This document shows, piece after piece, positions 1 to 8,550 of a stretch of 30,156 nt of DNA. The first letter of the stretch is position 1, and the number at the start of each line of letters is the position of its first letter. A program made the translations under genes and the position numbers. The notes beneath the pieces are model-generated. The model ran no database searches and was not told the origin of the DNA. It saw nothing but the letters and a program-made list of their open reading frames with translations. The DNA comes from Candidatus Woesearchaeota archaeon (GTDB taxonomy: Archaea > Nanobdellota > Nanobdellia > Woesearchaeales > WJKL01): positions 1 through 30,156 of the forward strand of contig WJKL01000012.1 in assembly GCA_014729145.1 (NCBI GenBank). The letters are read 5' to 3'.

Positions 1-85
1 TAGAGATTATGTTAGTATGTGGAGAGAAGAAAGATCAAAACCTTAAATACAAAATTTTAAATACTATTTCTCTCACTTATTAACT

Positions 86-562
86 ATGGCAAAGAAAGGT
101 TTCACATCAAGACTGAAACACAACATTCTTATGATAGGTATAGCTATAATCTTTGCTTTGTTCGTAGGATATGGAATAGACACTTTCTATGAAGCTCCAG
201 AATATGAAGACTTCTGTAATGAATCAGAAAGATTACGTCCTGTCAAATTAAACCAGTCTGACATGGAAGAATTCAATGCAAAACAAAATCAATGCTGGGA
301 ACAGTATGATGCAGCAAGAGAACCTTACAACAGAAACGTATTCATCATAACTTTAGTCATAGGATTGGCTGCAGTCATCGCAGGCAGCTTCTTCATGAAA
401 GTAGAGTCAGTTTCCTCAGGCATTATGGCAGGAGGAGTTCTAACAATAATTTATGGTACTTTAAGATACTGGGGAGATATGCACAAATATCTAAGATTCT
501 CAGTTCTAACTATTGTTCTAATAATCCTAATCTGGATAGGATATAAGAAATTTAGGGACTGA
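86..562 (+). CDS. Small multi-pass membrane protein, unknown function
   Basis: A 158-residue protein I do not recognise. A short basic N-terminus is followed by a hydrophobic segment at about residues 14-33, a polar loop of about 50 residues, and three more hydrophobic segments near 86-104, 110-128 and 138-154. The polar loop holds two cysteines (in DFCNESE and NQCWEQY) that could pair if the loop faces outside. The ATG lies about 25 nt after an AT-rich TATA-like stretch (about 55-66), so the mRNA is probably leaderless. Its end overlaps the convergent GH13 gene by 11 bp. The function is unknown; the membrane location is inferred from hydrophobicity. Confidence 0.8.
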   Translation: MAKKGFTSRLKHNILMIGIAIIFALFVGYGIDTFYEAPEYEDFCNESERLRPVKLNQSDMEEFNAKQNQCWEQYDAAREPYNRNVFIITLVIGLAAVIAGSFFMKVESVSSGIMAGGVLTIIYGTLRYWGDMHKYLRFSVLTIVLIILIWIGYKKFRD

Positions 563-2183
563 TCCAGACAGCCTGATAAGGCTCCAACACATTCTCAAAC
601 TTTTTTCCAGAAATCAAGTCATTTCTTTTAAACTTCTTCCTTAAAATAATCTTCTCATCTGTAATGTTTATAAGTGCAATAATTTTATTCTTACCTTTAC
701 CTCTTTCAATAGAAAAAATCCTATGGTCAACAGATAAAACTTTCTGATCAGCTTCTGGTTCAAAAGCCTTCAGCTTTTTCTTGATCTTTAGCATCTTACT
801 TATACCATTAAATATCTTGTATCTTCTTGAATCTTTATCTTTTAATTCCTTTTTCAGCTTTTTCCATCTTAATTTCTCCCTGTTTATCTTTCTCTTTATT
901 CCTGTATTCTTCACTCCTTCCCGCCACCCCCTGGATCCTACTAAACTATGGAAATATATACCTGGCACCCCAGCCAAAGAAAAAGCAATAGCATGAGCAG
1001 CCAAAAATCTCTTTACATCTAATTTATCATCTTCAGCCAAAGCATCAAAATAATTTATATCCAGCTCATATGGATATTCCTTTCCTTTGCATTCTTTGTA
1101 TTGTATAAATCCTTTCTTCTCTTTTGCAGCATCACACAGCTCTTTCCTTTCTTTTTCAGGGATTAGACCTTTTGCTCCCAACAGGCCAATGCCGTCATGC
1201 GATGCCAGAAAATTAAAAAAACACATTCCTTTTGGCAGATTCCCTATAGAATCAATCCATTTAAGAAGATAATTTGCATTTCCTTTGTAAAATGCATGCA
1301 GCACAAGAGGTGGCAGAGGAAATTGGTAGACCATCTGAGCTTCATCTTCTCCAATGTAAGAGATATTGTCCTTGTGCACAACATTGGTCTCAGTTATCAG
1401 TGCCACATTTGGATTTACAATATTTAATATATCTCTCATCAGCTTGACAACTTCGTGAGATTCCTTTAGATGAACACATCCTGTCCCTATCTTTTTCCAA
1501 AGATAAGCAATTGCATCAAGCCTTATTATCTTTGCCCCTTTTTTAACATAAAAAAGCAAAATATCTATCATCTCTACAAGAACTTTTGGATTTTTATAAT
1601 TCAAGTCAACCTGGTCTTTGGAAAAAGTTGTCCATATGTTTTTTCCATCAAACCTATGAACCAAAGGGCTTTTTCTTGCCCTAAACACATCAGATAGATC
1701 CCTTCCTTTATCAATTTCAATAAAATAATTTTTATAATTAGGGTTTCCTTTCAAAAATTTCTTAAACCATCTGCTATTCGCAGACATATGATTCAATACA
1801 AAGTCAAACATCAGCTCAAAATCTTTTCCAATATTCTTAACATCCTTCCACCCTCCAAGTTTAGGGTCAACTTCTCTATAATCAATAATAGAAAATCCAT
1901 CATCAGAAGAATATGGAAAAAAAGGAAGAAAATGCACTGTATTTATCCCTTTCAGTTTTTTTGAGAATTTATTAAATGTCTTTAATGGCTTTACTCCTTT
2001 CTCTTTCACAATATCTGCATAAGTTATAAGCACAGCATCTTTGTTGGAAAACATTTTTCCTTTTTTCTTAATATTATCATACTTTCCGATAACTTTTTTC
2101 AATCCTTCAAAAGCTTTCTCAGAATCCCTCCTATTATAAAGAAAATCAAGCCTTTTTTTGATACTGCTGTACTTATTGTTCAT
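552..2183 (-). CDS. GH13 subfamily 18 sugar phosphorylase (glucosylglycerate/sucrose phosphorylase-like)
   Basis: A 543-residue TIM-barrel enzyme predicted to cleave an alpha-glucoside with phosphate, giving glucose 1-phosphate. GH13 landmarks are FDFVLNHMS near 127-135, the nucleophile Asp223 in IIRLDAIAYLW, the acid/base Glu265 in LITETNVVHKDN, and NFLASHDGIGL for the transition-state Asp. The block HFLPFFPYSSDDGFS and the stretch TETN...DEAQMVYQFPLPPLVLHAF resemble the YcjM/glucosylglycerate phosphorylase branch more than classical sucrose phosphorylase. The acceptor specificity is inference. I chose the ATG at 2183, two nt after the FHA stop, over an in-frame TTG at 2189. It is last in a probable pps-FHA-GH13 operon. 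No signal peptide is seen, so it should be cytoplasmic. Confidence 0.9.
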   Translation of the reverse strand: MNNKYSSIKKRLDFLYNRRDSEKAFEGLKKVIGKYDNIKKKGKMFSNKDAVLITYADIVKEKGVKPLKTFNKFSKKLKGINTVHFLPFFPYSSDDGFSIIDYREVDPKLGGWKDVKNIGKDFELMFDFVLNHMSANSRWFKKFLKGNPNYKNYFIEIDKGRDLSDVFRARKSPLVHRFDGKNIWTTFSKDQVDLNYKNPKVLVEMIDILLFYVKKGAKIIRLDAIAYLWKKIGTGCVHLKESHEVVKLMRDILNIVNPNVALITETNVVHKDNISYIGEDEAQMVYQFPLPPLVLHAFYKGNANYLLKWIDSIGNLPKGMCFFNFLASHDGIGLLGAKGLIPEKERKELCDAAKEKKGFIQYKECKGKEYPYELDINYFDALAEDDKLDVKRFLAAHAIAFSLAGVPGIYFHSLVGSRGWREGVKNTGIKRKINREKLRWKKLKKELKDKDSRRYKIFNGISKMLKIKKKLKAFEPEADQKVLSVDHRIFSIERGKGKNKIIALINITDEKIILRKKFKRNDLISGKKFENVLEPYQAVWISP

Positions 2184-2185
2184 TT

Positions 2186-2569
2186 TCAAATAAAATAAAG
2201 GATATCAAAACTGTTTTTAAGCAATAATTTATCTCCGCTTCTTAATGGGGTTTTTCTGCCTGTAATCTTCTTTCCGTTTACCCACATATCCTTCAAGGCA
2301 GTAATCCTGTATGTGCTGCCGTTCCAATGAAGTTTTGCATGTTTTCTGCTTATTTTAGAGCCTAGTAAAGGCCTTATCGCAATCTTATCCCCTATGACTT
2401 TTATCCAGTCATCATTTGTCTTAAAAAATTTCTCCCTCTCTTCTTTTGTAGCTCTGCCTATGATGTACTCATCATGTTTCAGCTTAACTGGAAATCTGCC
2501 TTTTTCAACACCTATTAGAACAAACAGCAAACTTGCCTTCGTTCTTGTCAACAGATCAAGCACGCTCAT
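2186..2569 (-). CDS. FHA-domain protein
   Basis: A 127-residue protein, nearly all one forkhead-associated domain, which in known families binds phosphothreonine peptides. Visible FHA marks are the strand-turn IIGRA (about residues 36-41), GSKISRKHAKLHW (about 70-82) with the conserved Ser/Arg/His, and the closing WVNGKKI...LRSGDKLLL. Its ATG overlaps the PEP synthase stop as ATGA and its stop is two nt before the GH13 start, so the three genes are probably translationally coupled. No protein kinase gene lies in the window, so its partner is unknown. A role as a sensor coupled to carbon metabolism is inference from the operon only. Confidence 0.88.
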   Translation of the reverse strand: MSVLDLLTRTKASLLFVLIGVEKGRFPVKLKHDEYIIGRATKEEREKFFKTNDDWIKVIGDKIAIRPLLGSKISRKHAKLHWNGSTYRITALKDMWVNGKKITGRKTPLRSGDKLLLKNSFDILYFI

Positions 2570-4917
2570 TTTTTCTTTTCTTCAATCTCTTCTCTCTCAG
2601 CGTCTAACAATAATTTCTTTTCAGTCCTTGCTACAACTTCTTTGATGTCATGCACAGCATCAGGATTTGCACTAATACTGTCAATTCCAATATTCACCAA
2701 GAACTTTGCCATCTCAGGCCTGCTTCCAGCCTGTCCACAGATAGAAGTCTCAACATTGTATCTCTGGCATACTTCAACTACTTTTTTTATTTCTCCAAGA
2801 ACCCCAGCATGCATCTCATCAAATAATTTTGCAATCCTTTCATTGTTCCTGTCTATTCCCAACGTCAGTTGAGTCAAATCATTTGTTCCAAAGCTTACAA
2901 AACATATACCTTCCTTGCAAAGATCTTCAATAATCCAGCAAGATGCAGGGGTCTCGATCATAACCCCAAACATGATATCTTCACACGGCTCCAATCCAAC
3001 ATCTCTCATGAGTTTTTTGGCTTCCCTTACCTCCCTCGTCCTTATAACAAATGGAAGCATCACCCCTATATTCTTTAATCCTTCTTCATGAAGCCTTTTG
3101 ATTGCAGTAAACTCAGCTTTTAATATCCTTGGCTCATCAAGCCCTCTTCTTATCGCATGCCATCCTATCATGGGGTCTGTTTCTTTGGGTTCTTTATCCC
3201 CTCCTTTCAGATTTCTATACTCATCTGTTCTCATATCTGAAGTTCTGACCCATACTGGCTTTCCTCTGAAAGCTCTGGCAATACCCCTCATTCCGTCCAT
3301 AAGAAGTTTGATATATTCCTCATCTTTGTTCTGTCTTATATATTCAGCAGGATGCATCTCCCCCTGCGCAATCATTATCTCCAGCCTTACAAGTCCAACA
3401 CCGTCCGCATTTGTCTCTTTTGCAGCTTTCTCAGCAAAATCAGGCAGATCCATTATAACCTTAACTTGAGTTGCAGTTATTATATCAGCAGGAGCAGAAG
3501 GTTTCGCTTTTTCCACTTCTTTTTCCACTTCTTCTAATCTGCCTTCATACACAACGCCGTGAGTAGCATGCACAGTAATTTCTTTTCCGTCCTCTAAAAT
3601 CTTTGTCGCATTTCCAGTCCCGACTATACATGGAGTTCCCATCTCTCTAGAGACAATAGCTGCATGGCATGTCATCCCGCCTTCATCTGTGACTATCGCA
3701 CTTGCTTTCTGCATAGCAGGAACCATATCTGGGGTTGTCATGGTTGTAACTAAGATATCTCCTTTCTTTATCTTGTTCAATTCAGAAACATTTTTTATAA
3801 TCTTGACTTTGCCTGCAGCAACACCTGCAGAAGCAGTTTCTCCTTTTACCAAGGATTTAGCCTCAACTTCCTTTACTTTTTTGACATCTTCAGGAATATC
3901 TTTTCCTTTAGTCTCTTCTTTTTTCTTGAATGTAGTGACTGCTCTTGATTGAAGGATATAGACATTTTTTCCTTCAATTGCCCATTCCATATCCTGCGGC
4001 TTTTCATAATGCTTCTCTATTTTTTTTGCTAATCTTGCCAGTTCTCTTATTTCCTTATCATTGCATACCTGTTGCGCTTCCTCTTCTTTTGAAAGGCCTT
4101 TTTCAACATTCTCTCCTTTTTCTTCATCTAGAACTATTTTCTTCTTCTGTTCTTTGACTTCTTTATTTTTTATCTTCAAATCTTTTTTGTTTACTATATA
4201 GAGATCAGGATTCACACTTCCTGAAACAACAGCTTCTCCCAATCCAAAAGCACCTTCTATCATTATCTCTGTATCATCATTTGTTGACGGGTTTATAGAA
4301 AACATAACACCTGCCTTGTCAGCATTTATCATCATCTGCACCACAACAGCTATATACACTTTTTCAGTTGGAAAATCATTTCTTTTTCTGTAATATATTG
4401 CCCTTGCTGTAAACAAAGAAGCCCAGCACTTTCTTACATTTTCCACAACATTGTCCGCTTCTTTAATATTAAGATAAGTGGCTTGCTGCCCTGCAAAGCT
4501 TGCTTCTGGAAGATCTTCAGCTGTTGCCGAACTTCTGCATGCCACATACTCTTCTTTACCTTCTATGATCTCATCTGCTTCGCTTTTCCTGTGGGTTCCG
4601 ATCATCTTGTAATTTTCTTCAATCTCTTCTCTGATATCTTCAGGAATATCTGTTTTTTTGATCAGTTCCTGGATATCTTTTGCAACTTTCTGAAGTTGAG
4701 AAGTATCTTCTGTATCCAGATCCTTTATCATCCCTAAAATCTTGTCTTTTATTCCTGTTTTTTCTATAAATTCTTTATAAGTCTGAGCAGTCACCATAAA
4801 TCCGGAAGGGATAGGAAGCCCTGCATTGGTCATCTCACCCAAATTTGCTCCTTTGCCTCCTACTATCTCAACATCATCTTTAGAAATATCTTTGAACCAT
4901 TTGATTCTTTCTGACAT
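2566..4917 (-). CDS. ppsA: Phosphoenolpyruvate synthase
   Basis: A 783-residue pyruvate, water dikinase (pyruvate + ATP + water to PEP + AMP + phosphate), usual length for the family. The N-terminal ATP-grasp-like part has VGGKGANLGEMTNAGLP (19-35) and VACRSSATAEDLPEASFAGQQ (125-145). The swivelling domain has the phosphohistidine His418 in GGMTCHAAIVSREMGTPC. The C-terminal PEP/pyruvate barrel has GLVRLEIMI (508-516), FGTNDLTQLTLG (676-687) and the acid Cys727 in SICGQAGS. The ATG at 4917 is preceded by GAGGTG with a 7-nt spacer; an upstream in-frame start at 4944 would bury that site. It supports gluconeogenesis from pyruvate and heads the operon with the FHA and GH13 genes. Confidence 0.97.
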   Translation of the reverse strand: MSERIKWFKDISKDDVEIVGGKGANLGEMTNAGLPIPSGFMVTAQTYKEFIEKTGIKDKILGMIKDLDTEDTSQLQKVAKDIQELIKKTDIPEDIREEIEENYKMIGTHRKSEADEIIEGKEEYVACRSSATAEDLPEASFAGQQATYLNIKEADNVVENVRKCWASLFTARAIYYRKRNDFPTEKVYIAVVVQMMINADKAGVMFSINPSTNDDTEIMIEGAFGLGEAVVSGSVNPDLYIVNKKDLKIKNKEVKEQKKKIVLDEEKGENVEKGLSKEEEAQQVCNDKEIRELARLAKKIEKHYEKPQDMEWAIEGKNVYILQSRAVTTFKKKEETKGKDIPEDVKKVKEVEAKSLVKGETASAGVAAGKVKIIKNVSELNKIKKGDILVTTMTTPDMVPAMQKASAIVTDEGGMTCHAAIVSREMGTPCIVGTGNATKILEDGKEITVHATHGVVYEGRLEEVEKEVEKAKPSAPADIITATQVKVIMDLPDFAEKAAKETNADGVGLVRLEIMIAQGEMHPAEYIRQNKDEEYIKLLMDGMRGIARAFRGKPVWVRTSDMRTDEYRNLKGGDKEPKETDPMIGWHAIRRGLDEPRILKAEFTAIKRLHEEGLKNIGVMLPFVIRTREVREAKKLMRDVGLEPCEDIMFGVMIETPASCWIIEDLCKEGICFVSFGTNDLTQLTLGIDRNNERIAKLFDEMHAGVLGEIKKVVEVCQRYNVETSICGQAGSRPEMAKFLVNIGIDSISANPDAVHDIKEVVARTEKKLLLDAEREEIEEKKK

Positions 4918-4959
4918 AATTAAGCACCTCTTTATTATATTCAAATATTTATTAATGGT

Positions 4960-5253
4960 TTATATAAATTTTTCTCCTATCTTATGCTCTTTTTTATCTT
5001 CATTAACAGCTATCTCTAAAACATATTTTGCTTTTTTCTTTGGATTATAATAAGAAAACGGCTTGAAATCTTTCTTTATCTCAACTATCTTTTTGTCTTT
5101 ATCCAAAAACAGAACATCAATCGAAAAAAACACAAAAAAATTATGCAGCGGAACTTTCTGTTCTTTATCAAAAACAAACATCAGATTCTTTTTCTTTGAA
5201 AACATCAATCCTCTTGCTTTTCCCAATTTTGAATTTATAATCTTATATTCCAT
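4960..5253 (-). CDS. DUF192 family protein
   Basis: A 97-residue protein of the DUF192 family (PF02643), small beta-rich proteins of unknown biochemical role. The hallmarks are ARGLMFSKKKNLMFVFDKE (13-31), HNFFVFFSIDVLFLDKDKKI (37-56) and the late FKPFSYYNPKKKAKYVLE segment. No signal peptide is seen, although many family members are exported. A TATA-like box (about 5272-5284, minus strand ATTTATATAATAGG) sits about 25 nt before the ATG, implying a leaderless mRNA. It lies 42 nt upstream of pps on the same strand and may be cotranscribed; pps also has its own ribosome site in that gap. Confidence 0.88.
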   Translation of the reverse strand: MEYKIINSKLGKARGLMFSKKKNLMFVFDKEQKVPLHNFFVFFSIDVLFLDKDKKIVEIKKDFKPFSYYNPKKKAKYVLEIAVNEDKKEHKIGEKFI

Positions 5254-5306
5254 AAAGAATTATTCTATATCCCTATTATATAAATCATTCCACATCTATC
5301 ATTGAT

Positions 5307-6179
5307 TTATTCAACAATTATGGATGCGTACCCCACAGCATTGCTCCAGTCACCTGTAACATCTCCGCTTGTATAATACTGCTCAACTCTAACTTTAGAT
5401 GCCCCCAAAGCTCTGCAGGCTTCGATAAAAGCAGCAATTGCATATCTTCCGCAGATAGTTGCTCCTGTTTCCTCAACATTGTTAAGAAAACTCCATGAAT
5501 CCATCTCTTCTATCCATTTGATAAAACTTTTGTCAAACTCTTCTAATTTTTTCTCTACATTTCTTCTAAAAGGTACATAGCCGTAATGTATCCCGTGGTG
5601 TGTAAAATCACTTGAACATATAAGGATAACTTTTTTCTCCATCTGCTTAGCTGTATCAGCAATAGCTTTTCCCAATCTTTTATAGTCTGCCTCTTTCCCA
5701 ACCACAACAGGAACTATCTTAATATCCTCTATCTTTTTCTTTTCAGTAAACTGCAGAAAAGGAAGCTGCACCTCTATAGAATGCTCCTGCTGGTGAGCCA
5801 TCTTATCTTCTTTAACAGCTCCTTTGTCAATCAGGCTCTTTGCAAACTTCTCGTCTACTTTAACTTCTCCAAAAGGTGTTTCAAAATCCTCCAGCAGTGT
5901 AGCTGCATCAGAAAAACCAGCATGGCTTGTCCCTAAGATAATATAGATATCAGCAAATTCTGACTCTCCAACTGCTTTGTAGCACCATGCCTGCCCTGCT
6001 CCTGAAAACTTATATCCTGCATGAGGAGCGATAATCCCAGTTAGTCTTTTATTTCTTCCTGTAACAGGCATATCTCCAGGTCCAAACTTTTGATTTTTAA
6101 AACATCTTATTATTTGTTCATCTAGTTTTTTCTTATTATCTTCATAAAACATCCCGGCAGCAACAGGTTTCCTTACCAT
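5307..6179 (-). CDS. MEMO1/AmmeMemoRadiSam system protein B
   Basis: A 290-residue member of the MEMO family, related in fold to LigB-type dioxygenases, with metal-binding histidines but no settled archaeal role. Family blocks are VRKPVAAGMFYE at the start, GIIAPHAGYKFSGAGQAW, GTSHAGF, HQQEHSIEVQLPFLQF, CSSDFTHHGIHYGY and ATICGRYAIAAF. The ATG at 6179 is the correct start because the conserved block begins there; the in-frame start 14 codons upstream adds only hydrophobic, unconserved residues. A TATA-like element (6201-6210) about 25 nt upstream suggests leaderless expression. The AMMECR1 and radical SAM partners that often accompany it are not in this window. Confidence 0.92.
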   Translation of the reverse strand: MVRKPVAAGMFYEDNKKKLDEQIIRCFKNQKFGPGDMPVTGRNKRLTGIIAPHAGYKFSGAGQAWCYKAVGESEFADIYIILGTSHAGFSDAATLLEDFETPFGEVKVDEKFAKSLIDKGAVKEDKMAHQQEHSIEVQLPFLQFTEKKKIEDIKIVPVVVGKEADYKRLGKAIADTAKQMEKKVILICSSDFTHHGIHYGYVPFRRNVEKKLEEFDKSFIKWIEEMDSWSFLNNVEETGATICGRYAIAAFIEACRALGASKVRVEQYYTSGDVTGDWSNAVGYASIIVE

Positions 6180-6200
6180 AAATATAATAAAATCATCCAG

Positions 6201-6264
6201 ATATAAAAATTTTATCAACAAGTTTATATACTTTAATATCTAAAATTATACTAAAGAGGTGATA
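6201..6264. promoter_or_regulatory. Divergent archaeal promoter region, MEMO / channel-like gene
   Basis: Between the two divergent starts are a minus-strand TATA element at 6201-6210 about 25 nt before the MEMO ATG, and a plus-strand TTTATATA at 6223-6230 about 37 nt before the channel-like ATG. The latter gene has GAGGTGAT with a short spacer before ATG 6267. One side therefore looks leaderless and the other led by a Shine-Dalgarno site. Confidence 0.6.
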
Positions 6265-6266
6265 TT

Positions 6267-6923
6267 ATGGCTTTTTTAGAAGAAACAGGCCAGGCTTTGC
6301 TTAATCCACTTGCAAATCTTTGGAATTCTTTTGTTGAGGTTATACCTGGATTGATTGGAGCATTGGTTGTATTGCTGTTTGGTTATCTGGTTGCTTGGAT
6401 AATAGGTTTTGTTATAAAAAAACTTTTGAAAAAAGCAAAACTAGATCAGATGGTTACCAAAAGAAAGACAGTGAAGAACATCACTGGAAAATTAGAGCTT
6501 TCTGCATTGCTGGGACTGATAGTTAAATGGTATGTATTTGTATTGTTCTTGACTCCAGCAGCATCTTTGGTTAAACTGCCTGCGCTTTCGACTTTCCTGA
6601 ATAGTGCAGCCCTTTGGATTCCAAACCTGATAGCAGCAGTATTGATTGCACTTGTTGGTTTGATTGCTGCAGACTATATCTATGAAAAAATATCAGGAAC
6701 AAAGACAAAGAAATCTGCGTTGATAGCTTCAGTGACAAGGATAATTGTTGTAGTTTTTACTTTAGTGATTGCATTGAACCAGATGGGAATAGATATCTCA
6801 ATAGCAGAAAACAGCCTGCTGATAATCATCGCTGGTATAATGCTGGCTTTGGCAATTGGATTTGGTTTGGCTTTGGGCAAAGAATTAAGACCAACAGTTA
6901 AAAAGATGATAAAAAAGATATAA
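6267..6923 (+). CDS. Conserved TM-helix (mechanosensitive channel-like) membrane protein
   Basis: A 218-residue membrane protein with TM-helix repeats of the type found at the N-terminus of some MscS-related proteins (PF05552-like). Each repeat is a hydrophobic helix followed by a basic amphipathic stretch: IPGLIGALVVLLFGYLVAWI then KKLLKKAKLDQMV, and a second copy beginning near PNLIAAVLIALVGLIAADYI. A last pair of hydrophobic segments (about 155-205) ends LALGKELRPTVKKMIKKI. The MscS beta-domain and cage are absent, so channel activity is not assured. The start is fixed by GAGGTGAT upstream. A run of Ts follows the stop. Confidence 0.82.
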   Translation: MAFLEETGQALLNPLANLWNSFVEVIPGLIGALVVLLFGYLVAWIIGFVIKKLLKKAKLDQMVTKRKTVKNITGKLELSALLGLIVKWYVFVLFLTPAASLVKLPALSTFLNSAALWIPNLIAAVLIALVGLIAADYIYEKISGTKTKKSALIASVTRIIVVVFTLVIALNQMGIDISIAENSLLIIIAGIMLALAIGFGLALGKELRPTVKKMIKKI

Positions 6924-6952
6924 TTTTTTTTCTTTTTTTCTTTTTATATTAT
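6922..6952 (+). terminator. Poly-T transcription terminator
   Basis: Directly after the TAA are three successive T-tracts on the plus strand (T8, T7, T5 separated by C). This is the usual archaeal termination signal, placed between the channel-like gene and convergent sahH. Confidence 0.65.
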
Positions 6953-6966
6953 ATTCTTTCTGAATA

Positions 6967-8385
6967 TCAATATCTGTAATGCTCAGGCTTATATGGCCCC
7001 TTTACTTTTACTCCAATATATTCAGCCTGCTCTTTGCTCATCTTTGTAAGCTTGGCTCCTAATTTATTAAGATGCAGTCTTGCAACCTCTTCATCCAGTT
7101 CTTTGCTCAACCTTACCACAATAGCTTCTCTGTCAGGATTATTGGCAATATCTATTTGTGCAAGAATTTGGTTAGTGAAAGAATTGCTCATAACAAAACT
7201 AGGGTGACCTGTAGCACATCCTAGATTAATAAGACGCCCTTCAGCCAGAATATAGATTGAATGTCCGTCTTCAAAAGTATACCTATGTACTGGACAGTCG
7301 CTTCCTTTGATCTCTTCCTTTACAACCCCTGGCAATTTCTCAAGTCCAGCCATATCTATCTCATTGTCAAAATGTCCTATGTTGCACACAATTGCCTGGT
7401 CTCTCATCATGCTCATATGTTCTGCAGTTATCACATTCTTATTTCCAGTTGCAGTAACATAGATATTAGCTACAGGCAAAGCATCTTCTATTGTTACAAC
7501 TTTCAATCCAGCCATACATGCCTGCAAAGCGCAGATTGGGTCAACTTCAGATACCATAACTTTAGCTTTTTCTTGCTTTAAACTTTCAGCACTTCCCTTT
7601 CCAACATCACCATAACCGCACACCATCGCAGTCTTTCCTGAGATAAGTACATCCATAGCCCTCTTTATCCCGTCTGTCAAACTATGCCTGCATCCATATA
7701 CATTATCAAACTTAGATTTTGTAACAGAATCATTCACATTCACAGCTGGAAACAAAAGTTCTTTTTTCTCTTCCATTTGAATAAGTCTGTGAACCCCCGT
7801 AGTTGTCTCTTCAGAAACCCCTTTGATCTTAGAAGCAACTTTATGCCAATGCTGATTATCTTCTTCTAATTTTTTCTTTAGAACAGCATTGATTATCTGA
7901 ACTTCTTTGTTGTCTGTGGGTTCATCTAGGATCTTGGCATCATTTTCCGCTTTATAACCTCGATGCACCATCAAAGTAGCATCTCCTCCGTCATCAACTA
8001 TCTGATCAGGCCCGCTTCCATCAGGCCAAGTAAGTGCCTTAAGAGTACAGTCCCAATAATCTTCTAATGATTCTCCTTTCCACGCAAATACAGGAATTCC
8101 TGCTTTTGCTATCGCAGCAGCTGCGTGATCTTGTGTTGAAAATATATTACACGAAGCCCACCTTACATCTGCTCCTAATTCAACTAAAGTTTCTATCAAA
8201 ACAGCTGTCTGTATTGTCATATGTAAGCTGCCCATAATCTTTATGCCTTTCAATGGCTTGGAAGGCCCGTATTTCTTTCTTGTAGCTACCAGCCCAGGCA
8301 TCTCTTTCTCAGCTATCTCTATCTCTTTTCTTCCAAATTCAGCTAGTTTGATATCTTTTACTTCATAATTTTCAGTTTTATCCAT
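6967..8385 (-). CDS. ahcY: Adenosylhomocysteinase (S-adenosylhomocysteine hydrolase)
   Basis: A 472-residue NAD-dependent enzyme that splits S-adenosylhomocysteine into adenosine and homocysteine, relieving product inhibition of methyltransferases. Motifs are LHMTIQTAVLIETL (54-67), SCNIFSTQDHAAAA (78-91), DDGGDATLMVHRG (131-143), the NAD site GYGDVGKGSA (257-266), CNIGHFDNEIDM (334-345) and the C-terminal KPEHYRY. The length and the extra segment at about 148-185 match the longer bacterial/eukaryotic type rather than the usual archaeal form of about 420 residues. The true start is ATG 8385 behind GGTGAT; the 41-codon upstream extension is AT-rich, hydrophobic and unconserved. It is divergent from an Lrp/AsnC gene. 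Confidence 0.97.
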   Translation of the reverse strand: MDKTENYEVKDIKLAEFGRKEIEIAEKEMPGLVATRKKYGPSKPLKGIKIMGSLHMTIQTAVLIETLVELGADVRWASCNIFSTQDHAAAAIAKAGIPVFAWKGESLEDYWDCTLKALTWPDGSGPDQIVDDGGDATLMVHRGYKAENDAKILDEPTDNKEVQIINAVLKKKLEEDNQHWHKVASKIKGVSEETTTGVHRLIQMEEKKELLFPAVNVNDSVTKSKFDNVYGCRHSLTDGIKRAMDVLISGKTAMVCGYGDVGKGSAESLKQEKAKVMVSEVDPICALQACMAGLKVVTIEDALPVANIYVTATGNKNVITAEHMSMMRDQAIVCNIGHFDNEIDMAGLEKLPGVVKEEIKGSDCPVHRYTFEDGHSIYILAEGRLINLGCATGHPSFVMSNSFTNQILAQIDIANNPDREAIVVRLSKELDEEVARLHLNKLGAKLTKMSKEQAEYIGVKVKGPYKPEHYRY

Positions 8386-8447
8386 ATTATCACCATTATT
8401 GATATTTTTGATTAATTTTACTATTTCTTCTATAAGAAATAGACAAT

Positions 8448-8539
8448 TTATATACTTTATGCATAAAAATATAAAATATGTCCAACATTTATTAAAATAT
8501 ATAAACAAATATAGAAATATTTATAAATAAATTGGACAT
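8448..8539. promoter_or_regulatory. Divergent sahH/Lrp promoters with inverted ATGTCCAA sites
   Basis: A minus-strand TATATAAA (8448-8455) serves sahH and a plus-strand ATATTTATAAATA (8517-8529) serves the regulator. ATGTCCAA at 8478-8485 recurs inverted as TTGGACAT at 8532-8539, an exact 8-bp match, each followed inwards by a TTTATT tract. The second copy lies at the expected start of the regulator transcript, just before its ATG, and the first lies upstream of the sahH TATA box. This is the layout expected of an autoregulatory operator. Binding itself is inference. Confidence 0.6.
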
Positions 8540-8550
8540 TTAAAGAAATA

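Noticed and set aside
7261..7581. 106-codon plus-strand ORF inside sahH
   Set aside because: A frame shadow of a conserved enzyme; no ribosome site or family match.
8386..8508. N-terminal extension of sahH to 8508
   Set aside because: It would cover the GGTGAT site and TATA box; the residues are hydrophobic and unlike any SahH start.
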